Shown here: piece by piece, positions 1 to 10,680 of the stretch
Position numbering within the stretch: position 1 is the first letter of the stretch
Layout: each line of letters starts with the position of its first letter
DNA from: Sisyra terminalis
Lineage: Eukaryota > Arthropoda > Insecta > Neuroptera > Sisyridae
DNA length: 64,000 nucleotides
Direction: 5' to 3'
Assembly: GCA_958496175.1 (NCBI GenBank)
Contig: OY292279.1
Coordinates: forward strand, 13,888,001-13,952,000
The notes under the pieces: model-generated
The model's database searches: none
Seen by the model: the letters and a program-made list of their open reading frames with translations, nothing else
What the model was told of the DNA's origin: nothing
Program-made: the position numbers and the translations under genes

Positions 1-110
1 TTCTCTCTAGTGAGGAAATTGAAGAGCTAAAACTTCATTCTTCTTCTTCATCGAGGCAGCACTTACTCGAAGAAATAAACGAAGCAAACACGACAATTCA
101 ATGGAGATGA
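1..110 (+). CDS. C-terminal coding piece of an unidentified gene (partial)
   Basis: The first 110 bases read as a protein end, with TGA at 108-110. The last residues include EEIEELKLHSSSSSR, a Glu-rich stretch followed by a serine run, and the protein ends in TTIQWR. A pyrimidine-rich tract ending in AG at 1-10 could be a splice acceptor, which would start the exon at 11, but the frame is also open through it, so the exon may begin outside the window. An AATAAA lies at about 133-140, which fits a 3' end. Codon use is less AT-biased than the flanks. Nothing here identifies the product. It is on the strand opposite to Scr. Confidence 0.5.
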   Translation, partial: LSSEEIEELKLHSSSSSRQHLLEEINEANTTIQWR

Positions 111-559
111 AAACTTTGTGGTTTGTTTCTTGAATAAAAATGTTCTTGCTTTTCACCAATTTTTTTTTGATTTTTTAAGTATTTAAAGCTCTAGAAATTT
201 ATAAAAGCTCAAAACAGAGGTAGTTATTTTTTATTATTGATTGAAAATAATCAATAGTTAAAAATGGTAAGACATCAATCATTTTTTACAATTCACGAAA
301 GCAGAAAATGTTTATTTATTTTTAAATTTGATTTTTCCGAAGTAAAGCTTTGAACCTTTTCAAATGTGCTTTTTTATATAAAAGCTCTAAACTTTATTTG
401 TTTTATCTTTTATTGAGAATATTATTAGAAAAATCTTTTTTTAAACCAAAAATAAACTTTCGACTTTATTATTAATTAAGTTTCATTCTCCAGGATAAAG
501 CTAGTTGAGCCTTAAGACTTCAGCCTCAGCGTTTATTGTGCTTCCAGGGTCCTTATTTT
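111..559. other. AT-rich 3' flank, no gene seen
   Basis: This contains the probable polyadenylation signal of the partial gene and then AT-rich DNA with stops in all frames. No repeat or structure was recognised. Confidence 0.4.
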
Positions 560-960
560 CCCTAGTTAAGACCAAACGCTGGGGAACTTTAGCACTCGTC
601 GTATTAGGTACTTTCCCATAATTTGAGTTCCACAGCTTGACAATCCCTGCTCCTCATTTTTCCCTTCATTCAAAGCACCACATTTCCATAGAACCTGAGA
701 GGTGGTTTCATCCTTTACTTGATAGAACCTGCATTATTGGTCATCCTTATGTAATACCATTGTATGCAGGTGTTTCTTTATTCTACAGTGACCGATTATT
801 AGATCCGTTATCTCCCTGGCTGCTTTTCTTGAAAGATAAAATATTTCAGTAATTAGTTTTTGTGATGGGTTTCCCATAATCATTCCACTGTGCTTTTGTC
901 CAGTAGTATTCTTCGATGTTGTGCAGTGGTTTCAGCGATATGAACATATCATATCACAGG
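560..960 (-). pseudogene. Decayed non-LTR retrotransposon (Jockey-like) RNase H/C-terminal region
   Basis: Read on the minus strand, the segment carries the tail typical of insect Jockey-clade ORF2 proteins. It has a Ser-Lys-rich stretch with MGNPSQKLITEIFYLSRKA, then TDLIIGHCRIKKHLHTM, where functional relatives have a TGLLTGHC-type block. A Cys-containing region and a final Leu/Phe-rich helix with KYLIRRVLKF follow. Stops and frame changes interrupt it. No poly(A) tail or target-site duplication was found. A second fragment of the same kind of RNase H region is at 19849-20170 on the other strand. Confidence 0.6.
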
Positions 961-1430
961 TTCCTTCTAATTTTCCTCACTATTACTCACAACAAATCTG
1001 AAGAAAAAAATGCGCTATAGGAATTTTCATTATTTTTTAATTATGGATTGGTTATAAAAATATAGGTATTAAAGTTGGTTTAACAACAAATTTTACCAAC
1101 TTTAAATAAATTTGGCTCACCGTCATGTGAACACATTTTTGAAGCATTTCTTTATCATTTTTATTCGTAAATAAAATTATCATATGATCGTTTATGTTAA
1201 AGTTGTAAAATTTTAATTTAGATAAAAAATTTAAGGAAATATAATGACTTTAATTTATGCCTACTTATTATAAATATCTATATCGTTCAAATAAATTTTA
1301 ATCGCATTAAAAATCAGTCGTGTGTTGTTAAAACCATTGACGTTTTATTTTTACCATTTACGTTTGTACACAAAATATTTCACGGATTCCAGCTAGATCG
1401 TATCCAAAAAATTACGTTTCATTTTTTACA
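961..1430. other. AT-rich 5' flank of the small secreted-protein gene
   Basis: No coding frame is evident. It presumably holds the promoter of the gene that starts at 1431, but no clear TATA box and initiator pair could be assigned. Confidence 0.3.
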
Positions 1431-1685
1431 ATGAAGTTCATTAATTTCGTTTTTTTCTTCTCTGTTTTAATGTTTATATTTGTAAGAAAACTGAATTATT
1501 TTTTTTCATACTTTAACACTAAATTTCATATTCAGGTTACTCCAATCATTATGGATAGGGATTGGTATCGTCCTAGAGGATATTACGGCTACTGGCAAGG
1601 ACACCGTCATCATCGTCGTCATGGTCATAGGTGCAACAGAACAACTACCTCAACAACACCCTCAACAACTACTAGGCGTCCTTAA
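1431..1685 (+). CDS. Small secreted His/Arg- and Thr-rich protein, two exons
   Basis: Exon 1 is 1431-1481 (17 codons) and exon 2 is 1536-1685, giving 66 residues. The 54-nt intron at 1482-1535 starts GTAAGA, ends TTCAG and is in phase 0; unspliced, the frame also stays open. Exon 1 encodes a hydrophobic leader (MKF then mostly Phe, Val and Leu), a probable signal peptide. The mature part has a Tyr/Gly/Trp patch at residues 27-37, His/Arg repeats at 40-52 with a single Cys at 50, and a Thr/Pro-rich tail at 53-66 that could be O-glycosylated. The gene at 4502-5110 has the same design and the same intron length and phase, so the two are probably related. No function is known to me; a secreted, metal-binding or cuticle-associated role is only a guess. 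Confidence 0.65.
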   Translation: MKFINFVFFFSVLMFIFVRKLNYFFSYFNTKFHIQVTPIIMDRDWYRPRGYYGYWQGHRHHRRHGHRCNRTTTSTTPSTTTRRP

Positions 1686-3210
1686 AAAATCAAATGATTT
1701 TTAATTGATTGAGTTTTACATATTTAATTATATGAAATTAATCATTTATAATATATTTCAAAAGTATATTGCGACGAATTTTCTTCCTACTATTTTATAA
1801 TACTACTCAAGAGCTTTACAAGATACCTTTGTATTTTCAAATCACGAATCATCGTCATCAATTCAGTACTGAAGAAGCTACTATATATAAAAATATTTTT
1901 TTTGTAATAAAACTGAACTTTATCTTTTTGCTACAGTATAAAACTCAACAAAGAGATATCTATTCCTTTGAAGACAACAATAAAATTCAATATTGTTTTA
2001 CACAATATACGTAAACTCATATACACCGCAAGAATTTTTCATTTGAGTACTATCACAGGTATCATTAATAAAATTTCAACTATCAAAAATGATTGGCACT
2101 TTATGTTCAAATCCCAATTTTTAAATTTTCAACTCTAGCTGTATGTTTATTCGTATATATCCAATAGCTCATGATCTATGATGTTGGCTTTTTTGACCAA
2201 TACACTGAACCCTCTAGTAATTCTCCTTTCCTTGAAGAAAACCTCATCTATTTTTTGTAATAGAACCACTTCAGTATAATAGACCTTTTCGACTTATTGA
2301 TTTTTTTATGTTAAAATAGGTACCAATTAAACTATTAATTGAAATAAGCAATGTATAAAATATTCTAACCAATTAATAACTTAATTAAAAGTTATGTTTT
2401 TTATTTATTTATTTTTAAAGATCTATCCAATGGTATCACACAATTATGCAAGCGGGATTTTTTTTATTCATTAGTTCAACGAATGGGTTGGTCTTACTTA
2501 TTGTTCTTCCGCTGTGATATGACTCCAATATACACATTGATTGACAGACAAAAATTGCAATAATTTTAGAATTGAAGGAAAAGCATTTAAATCCAAATTC
2601 AAATCTAATACTTAACTAAAATTTCACACATCACAATGTACAAACCTTGAAATTTTCTAAATAAGAACATAGAACTATCTAGTAGCCAGCAGATGTTGTC
2701 CTACCCTAACTAATGAGGTACCTTATTAAAATAAAAGAAAGCACAAAAAACTATTCAAAATCTTTCCAATTATACATCACACTACTAAATAGATTCATTT
2801 TTCTACACTGGGAAAACTAGTCCCTTAATTAAAGGCAAAGTCAGATGGCCGTCTTTAGCTTCCTAGAAGTCATGGGTACTTTAAGATAGTAGGCACCAAT
2901 GACTTTGGCAAAGGACTTGGTAGAATCTTGGTAGAACAGGCATAAGGAGTAAATAAATTACATTTAAGATTTATTCAACTGTTTTTTATTTCGTTACTGT
3001 CACATTAAAATAATAGATAACTCTATTTATGTCCCTCTTTTCCACTGAGCACTCTGGAAACTTGCACACTGAGACTCAAAGCTCTGAAAGAGCTTTCAAC
3101 GGAGCTCTCAAAACTCCATTGAAGGAAATAAAGAAACTAATAAGTAATATCAATCATATCCTGTAAACATTAAAGATAATCAGATCAATTTTATGGAAGC
3201 ATTGAACTTC
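1686..3210. other. AT-rich intergenic DNA, no gene seen
   Basis: The short open frame at 1769-2014 is AT-biased and lacks any recognisable domain. No repeat family was identified. A less AT-rich patch at 2820-2945 does not give a convincing protein on either strand. Confidence 0.4.
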
Positions 3211-3937
3211 TTAAGGGGTTATATACAGTTAGAAGGCCGAAAAATAGCGAATTTTCCAGAATTTTTTCAGAGAAAAGTTTTAAATTTATTGATCTAAAAA
3301 TTTGTACACATATTATGGTATCTTTTAACTGTATTTTAAGACTTAGTATTGGTAAAAATATTTATTTGGAAAGCAGCTACAGCTGATTTCCGGGAGCTCC
3401 TCTCAAAAAAGACGTTTTGCGGTGACCACTATATCTCTGAACTGGATCCTCTGAATTTAAAAAACCAAATAGATTTCGTTAAAGTAATGTTGAATCTAGT
3501 AATTAATCGAAGCAATAAGCAAAATATTTTTTTTTGACCAAATGGCGGTTTCTCAAAAAAAATCGATTTTTGACCAAAATTTCGGTCTTAAATTGTTTAT
3601 AAAAAAAATATTTATCGGTGAGAAAAAATCTTCGATTAATTACTAAAAAGTATATTTCAGAAGCTCGTTTTAAAATCTGAGACTTATCGGTTTAACCGTT
3701 TTGGAGTAATGTTAGTCACCGATTTTTAAAACACCATTTTGAGAAAAACGCGTTCAAAGTTTGAAAAGCACTTTACATAGGATAAAAACGCCTTTTCAAA
3801 TTTGCGTGTAACTTCGAAAATATTCCCCGGAACGATATGAAATTTTCTGTATGTATTCTTAAATATATGTACATTAAGAAAAGAAAATAAAAAAAAAATC
3901 GATTTTTGGAAAATCCAAACTGTATATTACCCCTTAA
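3211..3937. mobile_element. TTAA-flanked terminal-inverted-repeat element (piggyBac-type, non-autonomous)
   Basis: The element is bounded by TTAA at 3211-3214 and 3934-3937. Just inside are inverted ends: GGGGTTATATACAGTT at the left and its near-complement AACTGTATATTACCCC at the right, with one mismatch. TTAA target sites are the hallmark of piggyBac-superfamily insertion. The interior (about 720 bp) has repeated poly-A/T blocks, several copies of an AAATCGATTTTT motif, and no transposase frame. It is therefore a non-autonomous derivative. It lies between the two secreted-protein genes. Confidence 0.7.
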
Positions 3938-4501
3938 TTCAATTTTTTTACTTTACAATTTGGAGAAGAAACATTCCTCAATGCAATTTCTTCGTCTTAA
4001 AATGTGAATTTAATATGTTTTTTTTTTGTTCAAAAAATATTTATTTTAAAAACACTTTTAGTTTCTTCGTAAGAAATTAGGGGTTTCCCATCGATTACGC
4101 GCCCTGGGCATTTGCATAAGTATATCAAAATTGTTCCTATGCATTATAAATAATTCGAATTGAAAGAGCTTTTTGAAAAGCAAGGCCAAACAATGGCAAT
4201 CGAGGATTCGTTAAAAATTTTAAACAAAACAAGATATTTATCTCTCAATTGTATGAATGTTATTTTGTTTTTTAATTTTTTATATTTACACATATTTCAG
4301 TGTTTAAGTCAGCATTATTTTTATTTCTGCTTTATTGATCATGCGATTATCTTATTTTTAATAAACTTTTATATCTTCGTTTTATATAGGCAGTAAAATT
4401 TCTTAGATAAGGAAACCTCAAGTAAATTTTTAAAAAAAATTACTCGTAACAAATATTCAACAAGTCATTTAGTTAACAATTATCATTTAAAGTTTTGTAT
4501 T
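3938..4501. other. AT-rich spacer and 5' flank of the second secreted-protein gene
   Basis: The open frame at 4160-4396 is Phe/Tyr/Leu-rich chance coding with no signal or domain structure that I can defend. The last 100 bases before 4502 probably contain the promoter and 5' untranslated leader. Confidence 0.35.
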
Positions 4502-5110
4502 ATGGTTATATTAAAACTAACAGTTTCAATTTGTGTGTTGTTCATTCTTAACCTTGCAATGGTGAGTGGTGATTTTTCATTTTTATTTTGTTAATACAAA
4601 TTTAAAACTTCATAGACCACCGTGGCAAATCAAATTGAAGGTGGAAACAGTGACTTTGATGGGCCCGAAGTTGATCCTCATGAATATCATGGTTTTTACA
4701 GTCGTCATCACAATCATCACTTAGATCATCATTACCAACACCATCATTATCACCACCTGCACCACCACCACAATCCTCATTCTCATCGGGAAGAAAATGT
4801 TAATATGTATACTAAAGCGCCAAAAGCTAATGCATCATCAAGTTCGACTAAATCAAAATCCAAGACTGTAACTTCGACAGTAACGACAAGTTCGAAGGAT
4901 GGTTCAGAACCAAATATGTCTTCAACGCACACAGTAACGGAATCGGCTTCTAGTCCAAATGCATCTTCTACTGTAACCAAAACCACCCTCACATTGCCTT
5001 CGAATGAAACCAAAACGGTAGTGGTTGAAACAATTTTAACACCTGATGGACCAAAAACGATCTTTACTACTACTTCTGGAACAACTACGACTACAACTCC
5101 AGTTCCGTAA
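4502..5110 (+). CDS. Secreted His-rich/Ser-Thr-rich protein, two exons
   Basis: Exon 1 is 4502-4561 (20 codons). A 54-nt phase-0 intron at 4562-4615 starts GTGAGT and ends CATAG. Exon 2 is 4616-5110, giving 184 residues. Exon 1 is a signal peptide: Met, Lys at position 5, then a hydrophobic core ending in Asn-Leu-Ala. The mature chain has an acidic start (residues 28-44), a His-rich block at about 51-78 with runs such as HHHYHHLHHHH, and a long Ser/Thr/Lys region from about 88 with repeated TVT, SSxT and TKTT motifs ending in TTTTTTPVP. The ATG at 4502 is chosen because it gives the leader and a splice into the long frame. An AATAAA lies at 5298-5303. It resembles the gene at 1431 in layout. 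The His block might bind metal and the Thr block could be O-glycosylated; both are inference. Confidence 0.75.
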
Positions 5111-6780
5111 ACTGTAAATTTATATTCATTCACCTAAAATTATTTTTCTAAGCATTTAAAAAACTTGATTCTAAAAGAATTGATTATTAGTTTCAGCAAA
5201 ATAACAGTGTTAATATTTTCATTTTAAAAACTTATCATTTATGGTTACTCCTAAGGAAACATATGTTATTTGAGTATTGTAATTTCATGGCGAATGCAAT
5301 AAATATTGCTTAAGATATCTCAGATTAATGACTTCGTAAAGTAGTGGTAACAGATATTAGACAAAATTGGTAAAATCAAATTGGGCTTAATTTGGTAAAA
5401 ACGAATCAAAACTGCTTGCAACTTTATTAGGCGCAATACATTTCAATACAAGGCCGATTTTCTTGCAATAATTCAATACGAGTGCATTTCCAAGTCCCGT
5501 ATGTATCTCAAAAAAGGCATTAAACAATATTATACGTATGCCTCCCTTTCATACATTCTTCCTCGTACGCGTATTTTACTCGATAAGAATCAAATTTACA
5601 TTGATCCAAACACAAAATACGCGAGGCTGCTATTGTTGTGGCTATTGCTATTGGGGCAGATTGCCATAACTTGTTATATTGAAAACTGATCCATGTCGTT
5701 ACCATACTATCTGACATACGTCATTCAAAACGCGATCCACGACAACATTCACATGCGGCCGTCGAGGTTACGAATCCTGTTTCCTTTCGTTTCTTATTCT
5801 TATTTCGATTTCTCTAAAACCGTTTTCCCAAAGATATCATGCCCTTTCTATTTGATTCTCATAGTAATATGACGGTATCGGAAAGTCAATCAAGTTGGGT
5901 CACTCATGATTAATTATAAACGTTATTGATAGATGTCATACGGTTTGTTGCATAAACAGAAACAATAGTTAATTGTTTCTTATATTGTAATTACCATGGT
6001 AATGATAAACAAAGCTACAATGGTCTTTGCGATCGATATTAATAAATTGGTTCTTGTTATGAAAGGTCTCTGCTGTGTTCGATTGTGAGATTATTATGTG
6101 TAGATCGTGAAATGTAAGGATGGTTGTACGATTTTTTTTTCGTGAAATCTTGTTGGTTGACAACGAGGAGATTGAGTTTTAACGGGCCCGTCACATCAAT
6201 CACAGATGATGAAATCCCTCCCGTAAACTAAAACGTATAGGGTGAAAAAAAAACTTACAAACATTTTTTTTCTTAATAGATTCTAAAAACTATAAGATTT
6301 AATAATAACTATTCAATTAAAAATATAGTACGTTTTTAAAATGATTGTTATGTTAATGGTTACAGAAAACAAATTTGCCAGTAGTGAGGAGAACCAAAAT
6401 GGAAACACTTTTGTGGAAAGTTATTTTTACTGAATAGTACAAATTTCAATACCAATTTGCAATAAACCAGTGGTGTTTTTTAAAATGATTCTTTGTAGTT
6501 CAAAAAATTAGAATACATTAATGGTTATTCAAGTACTATCCGACTACCAAAGACTCGGCTGCTCGTAAGGGAGTGAAATTTAATCATTTTAAGGAGCTGC
6601 ATTACTATGTGCAAGTTATGTGGATAGTAGTTAATTTTTTTTTTCAATTTGCGACAAACGAAGATGTTTGCTATTATTTATTATTTATTACCAGGACGTA
6701 ATACATACAAAAATTTTTATACATAGATATGCACCTATAGAGATGAAGCAAATCATATGTGCATAGGCCCGGTAAAATAG
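5111..6780. other. Intergenic DNA with a less AT-rich island at about 5330-6230
   Basis: The first 200 bases are the 3' end of the preceding gene. The island at 5330-6230 contains many CG dinucleotides and short open frames on both strands without domains, and looks more like conserved non-coding DNA than coding sequence. 6231-6780 is plain AT-rich. Confidence 0.3.
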
Positions 6781-6874
6781 TTTAACATTGATAAGTATTT
6801 TATTTACTTCCGAATCACAATAAATTAATGGATAATAATATATATATAAGTCTTTGAGATTCAATTAAATTTCT

Positions 6875-6920
6875 TTATTACGACGCGTTTCGACAGTTTT
6901 AAACTGTCATCAGGTATAAT
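6875..6920 (-). ncRNA. Hammerhead ribozyme motif, family A, left arm (damaged)
   Basis: This is the inverted copy of the motif at 6943-6991. CTGATGA is at 6907-6913 on the minus strand and ACGCGTC at 6882-6888. Three bases present in the right arm between core and stem II are missing, so stem II overlaps the core and the motif is probably inactive. It keeps the G after the cleavage site that the right arm has lost. Confidence 0.65.
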
Positions 6921-6942
6921 AATCAATTATTATTATTATAGA

Positions 6943-6991
6943 TTATTACCTGATGATGACAGTTTAAAACTGTCGAAACGCGTCATAATAA
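6943..6991 (+). ncRNA. Hammerhead ribozyme motif, family A, right arm
   Basis: The core CTGATGA is at 6950-6956. Stem II is GACAGT pairing with ACTGTC (loop TTAAA), with one extra T before it. GAAA follows, then the self-complementary ACGCGT, then C as the cleavage nucleotide at 6984. Stem I is TTATTAC (6943-6949) pairing with the 7 bases after the cleavage site, with one C-A mismatch. The other arm has G at that position, which would restore perfect pairing. The two-base-pair palindromic stem III suggests activity as a dimer. Confidence 0.75.
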
Positions 6992-7044
6992 AGAAATTTA
7001 ATTGAATCTCAAAGACTTATTTAAATTATTATCCGGTAAAATAG

Positions 7045-7786
7045 ATTCATTACAACAAATAGCATTTAGTTCAAACATTCAAAGGACAAAATTTAATCCC
7101 CGAAAATTCTTGGTACCAACCATTGGTTATTCTGTGGTTTTTGATAGGATGCTGATCGGAAAAATAATTAAGGAACAAGAAAAGCTTGAAAATTATTCGT
7201 TTCTTTTTTCGAACTATGGTAGAATAAATTCTGCAAAAATACGATTGTTTGTCGACTTTTATATGGAACCTTGTGGTAAGTTTCCTGACATGGTTGATAC
7301 CGTGACCGAAAAATTATTGGGTAATCAATTTATTTTTGCCGATTTTTTTTTCAAACTTAAACAGATTATTGTAATAAAACGAATTTTTCACTTCTTCTTA
7401 ATGTGTTACTTTGATAATAAGTTGCAAATTTGTTTAGTTATACGAGGAATGTATCCATAGTTCTTGGAGTTGTGATATAATTAAAATACGCAGCACTTAT
7501 AGGCAATGTTATAAGTACCAAACCATTCTTGACATATTTATGCAACTCTCTAGTGCAATATTGTTCGGATTTCGATTTTCGACTGTTATAGATGCGGTTT
7601 CATAGCACTATTTTGTTATTCATGGACGAAGCAACAAAATCTCAAAGATCAATAATTTTATTTTTGTAGTAAGGCGGTGGGAAAATATCAGAAATTATTT
7701 AACGTCTACATGAAAAATTTAATAAGACTGCAAAATTCAAATGTACTGCTTATTGGTGAATTAATCGCTTTAAAAACAGTAGAACA
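7045..7786. other. AT-rich DNA, no gene seen
   Basis: An open frame runs 7002-7460, but its start lies inside the fold-back insertion and its body lies in host DNA beyond the target duplication. It has no domain and is judged a chance frame. Confidence 0.4.
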
Positions 7787-8500
7787 TTGTTAGAAGATGT
7801 TTCATGCAGAAGGAGCTTTAGCATGTTGTTGGTAAATGAAAAAAATATTACTGCAGCCGAAGACCTACTGAAAGAGGACAGGCAAAAGACTATTCGTCAA
7901 ATAAGTGTATACTTAGGGATAAGTACACGAAAATTTCATGACATATTTTACAATTATTTGGGCGTTGGTAAGGTTCCGAAGCACTAGATGCCATAGCTGT
8001 TGAGATCAGAACAGAAAGTCATTACGTCTGATACTTATCGTCAACTTCAAGAGCTGTTAGTTCATTAATGAGGACATTACTCTGGGATTGAAAAGGAATT
8101 ATTTTTATAGATTATCTGGAAAAAAGAACTACATTTAACGAAGAAATTTATTCGAATTTGTTATCTGGATCATTGTAATTGACAAAAAGTGGCCTAGAAA
8201 GTTGCATAAGCATCCCGTTCATTATTGCAAGAAAAACGAAGGATCTTTTGAACGATTACTTTCGCATCCACCTTATTTCCCGGATCTTGCACCTAGTGGT
8301 TATCATCTGTTCTAAGATTTGAAGAAAAACCCTTCGGAATGATTGATTTGAAAGTTTTATCTGTTGTAAAATGTACTACAAATAAGTGGATTGAGGATAC
8401 ACCGAAAAAGTTCTTTGAAAACGGCTTAAAAAATTGGTTTATCTTTGGGATAAATGTATTCAATTAAATGGAGATTATATTGAAAAATTTCTTTGAATAT
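7787..8500 (+). pseudogene. Dead mariner (Tc1/mariner superfamily) transposase
   Basis: The N-terminal region includes the helix-turn-helix stretch IRQISVYLGISTRKFHDI and then LGVGKVPKH, matching the mariner pattern of LGIS followed by LGV(R/G)K(V/L). Further on, in other frames, come a stretch resembling the catalytic-core strand with Arg-Thr-Thr-Phe-Asn, the signature HPPYFPDLAPSGYHLF at about 8270-8315 (usually PPYSPDLAPSDYHLF), and the terminal VYLWDKCIQLNGDYIEK. Several stops and frameshifts break it. The block that normally carries the second catalytic Asp is unrecognisable. No terminal inverted repeats were found. Confidence 0.8.
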
Positions 8501-9479
8501 TCACGAAAATTAACAAAATAATTAAATTTATAGCTAAATGTCCAGAGCTTTGAAGCTTCAGGAAATTTTAAAATATAATTTTATTTTGGGTAGTATTTTG
8601 TACGATTTGATTTTTCCAATTTTATAAATATTTCCTCCTTTTTGATAAAATTTTATGGAGATAATTTTATTTTAGCAACATATTGAACTTTAAAGCCATT
8701 GAGGAATCCAAGAAAACTGATCGCTGATTAATACTAGAACGTTAGATCTTGCGAAACATTGTAAAATCGATATCGACTAAATTTTAGAGTTCAATTTTAT
8801 ATCCTTTTTGGAGGACGAATACCGCATGATAGACATATGCTATCCCTACAAATACGTAAATTAGATAGGTATTTTAGGATAAAATATGAATTTTCGAAAC
8901 ACTTTTATTTCAACAAAGAATTTTTATTTAATAAACCAGCCCTTTACTGCAGAAAGCTCTATCTAGCTCGAATTTAGCAAACAAGGATCGCTCCTCGATT
9001 CACTGGTTAAATTAAATTAAATTGCTGAACTGGTACTTTCAAATAAATATATTAAAAAAAGGATATTTTTATTGAGAATAGTTCAAATTATTGTAATGGA
9101 TTTAAAGGAGAGTTTACACATATACAGTTGGTCATAGCTACCAGTAAATATCGCCAGCCTGTAATTTTTATCGCTATTCTTAATTAGTATCATCATTAGT
9201 ATCGATTATTTTATCAGTTATTTTTGATAGTGGAGTTATCTTTAGATTAACAACTATTAATTAGAATATATTATTGGGCCACTAAAAACTCATTAGTTGG
9301 ACATAATTTCCCATTTTAACATTTAGTCTTTTCCAATTTGATAACTGTTTCGGTATGTACTTGGTTTTAACCGATTTTATTTAATATGCTGCATGAAAGC
9401 ATTGCATCGATTAAATTATGAATTTTGCAGAAAATTTAGAAAACGTTTATTATATATATTTTTGCAAAATACTTTTATG
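8501..9479. other. AT-rich DNA, no gene seen
   Basis: No open frame, repeat or structure that can be supported. Confidence 0.4.
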
Positions 9480-10680
9480 GCCTTGGATTAAATACAGGTT
9501 ATGAAAATGATTCGTGGGATACAAATGTTTGCTATCGAGAAGAATATTGAGATTATTGCCCGATCGCGTACGACTCGATCGCCAGGTATTTTACATTGAA
9601 TGTCGTCGATTGCAAATTTTCGATTTTGATTGAAGTCCCGATAAAACGTAAAGGCCTTTTCATCGTCCATGCATTCTGCCCTATTCGTTTTGTATTTACG
9701 ACACATTCCACGTCGTCCGTCAAACTATTGTATTGACATCTTATTTTCAAATCGACATAGCTATCGATGTACGTTTCGTTTTGAATATTTTACGTTAACG
9801 TTAAATTTTTGGCTCGTACGAAAGATTAATTGAACTTTTCAATTTAGCGGCGTTATTTTCATAATAAATGATGTTAAAGGGGTGTCAGTTACGAAGTTGG
9901 TGGTGTTTTTCCCTTTTGAACTCGTGGCGGAATTAAACGCATTGTTTTATTCGCTAAAAACATGCGGTTTGGTTTTCTTATCTCGATTTTGCTCTTTGAA
10001 TTTGTCGGGGTATCTTGGAATGGTTCTTAAACTGTTTTTTTGGAAGGGAAACACATTTATGACAGGTGATGCGATGAAATTAAAGGGCGCTTATAATGAA
10101 CGATGATTAATTAACGAAACAATTAGCGCTGCATTTATTAAGAACCATCAAAGACCTTTGCTTTTCGCTCACCTTTAGTCGTATCTCGCGGTTGATTTTA
10201 TTTTTTTTGGGGATGTTTTTTGAATTTGGTAGAGGGAGTTCCCCTCGACTGTGTTCTTTATTATCGTTATTACAAGATTATAATAGTTTTTGGTTGTATA
10301 TGTGTGTTGTTGGTTGCGTCATTGTACACCGCCAACGACACCAGGCGTCCATTTATCATTTCCGGTCAATGAAGGTGGTTGTACTGTGTTTGGAAGGGTG
10401 AGATCGTGAATGCCGTCGGGGATGGAAATGAAAATGGGGTTGCTAATGGGTTCGCGATCATCGTCAAACTCAGTTTCCGACTGAAGATGATGATAGATTT
10501 GTCATTAATTGATTTTTCTTCGTTTTCGCTCGTTTTTCCTCATTTTGTAAGAAAATGGAAGGTTGTTAATTGTTCTGTGTTTTTGATGATTGTTATCAAA
10601 ATAATATCAGGTTTGTCATTAATCTTTATTGGATTTTTAACTTTTTGTCTTACTTTTAAAATACAATTTCATTAAAAAGT
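9480..10680. other. Less AT-rich non-coding island in the Scr 3' flank
   Basis: CG dinucleotides are frequent and several frames are open for 65-98 codons on both strands (for example 9553-9750 minus, 10379-10675 plus). None shows a domain or a signal peptide followed by a convincing body, and overlapping frames on both strands argue against coding. AT-core homeodomain-type sites such as TTTATT and TAATTA occur throughout. It could be a conserved regulatory region of Scr or of the neighbouring Hox gene. No miR-10 precursor was seen here. Confidence 0.3.

Larger units (their letters stand above)
6781..7032. mobile_element. Fold-back Penelope-like (PLE) terminal element with 12-bp target duplication, family A
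   Basis: A 252-bp insertion lies between direct repeats CCGGTAAAATAG at 6769-6780 and 7033-7044. Inside is a long inverted repeat with arms at about 6830-6924 and 6941-7032. Each arm contains a hammerhead-ribozyme motif, on the minus strand in the left arm and on the plus strand in the right arm. Inverted terminal repeats carrying hammerhead motifs are known from Penelope-like retroelements. No reverse transcriptase remains, so this is a terminal-only or non-autonomous copy. A decayed family member joined to a PLE reading-frame tail is at 28520-28990. Confidence 0.75.

Noticed and set aside
4783..5133. 116-codon minus-strand frame
   Set aside because: Shadow of the Thr-rich gene on the plus strand; the valine runs are antisense of threonine repeats.
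7002..7460. 152-codon open frame
   Set aside because: It starts within the fold-back element and crosses its target duplication into host DNA; composition is Phe/Ile/Lys-rich and no domain is visible.
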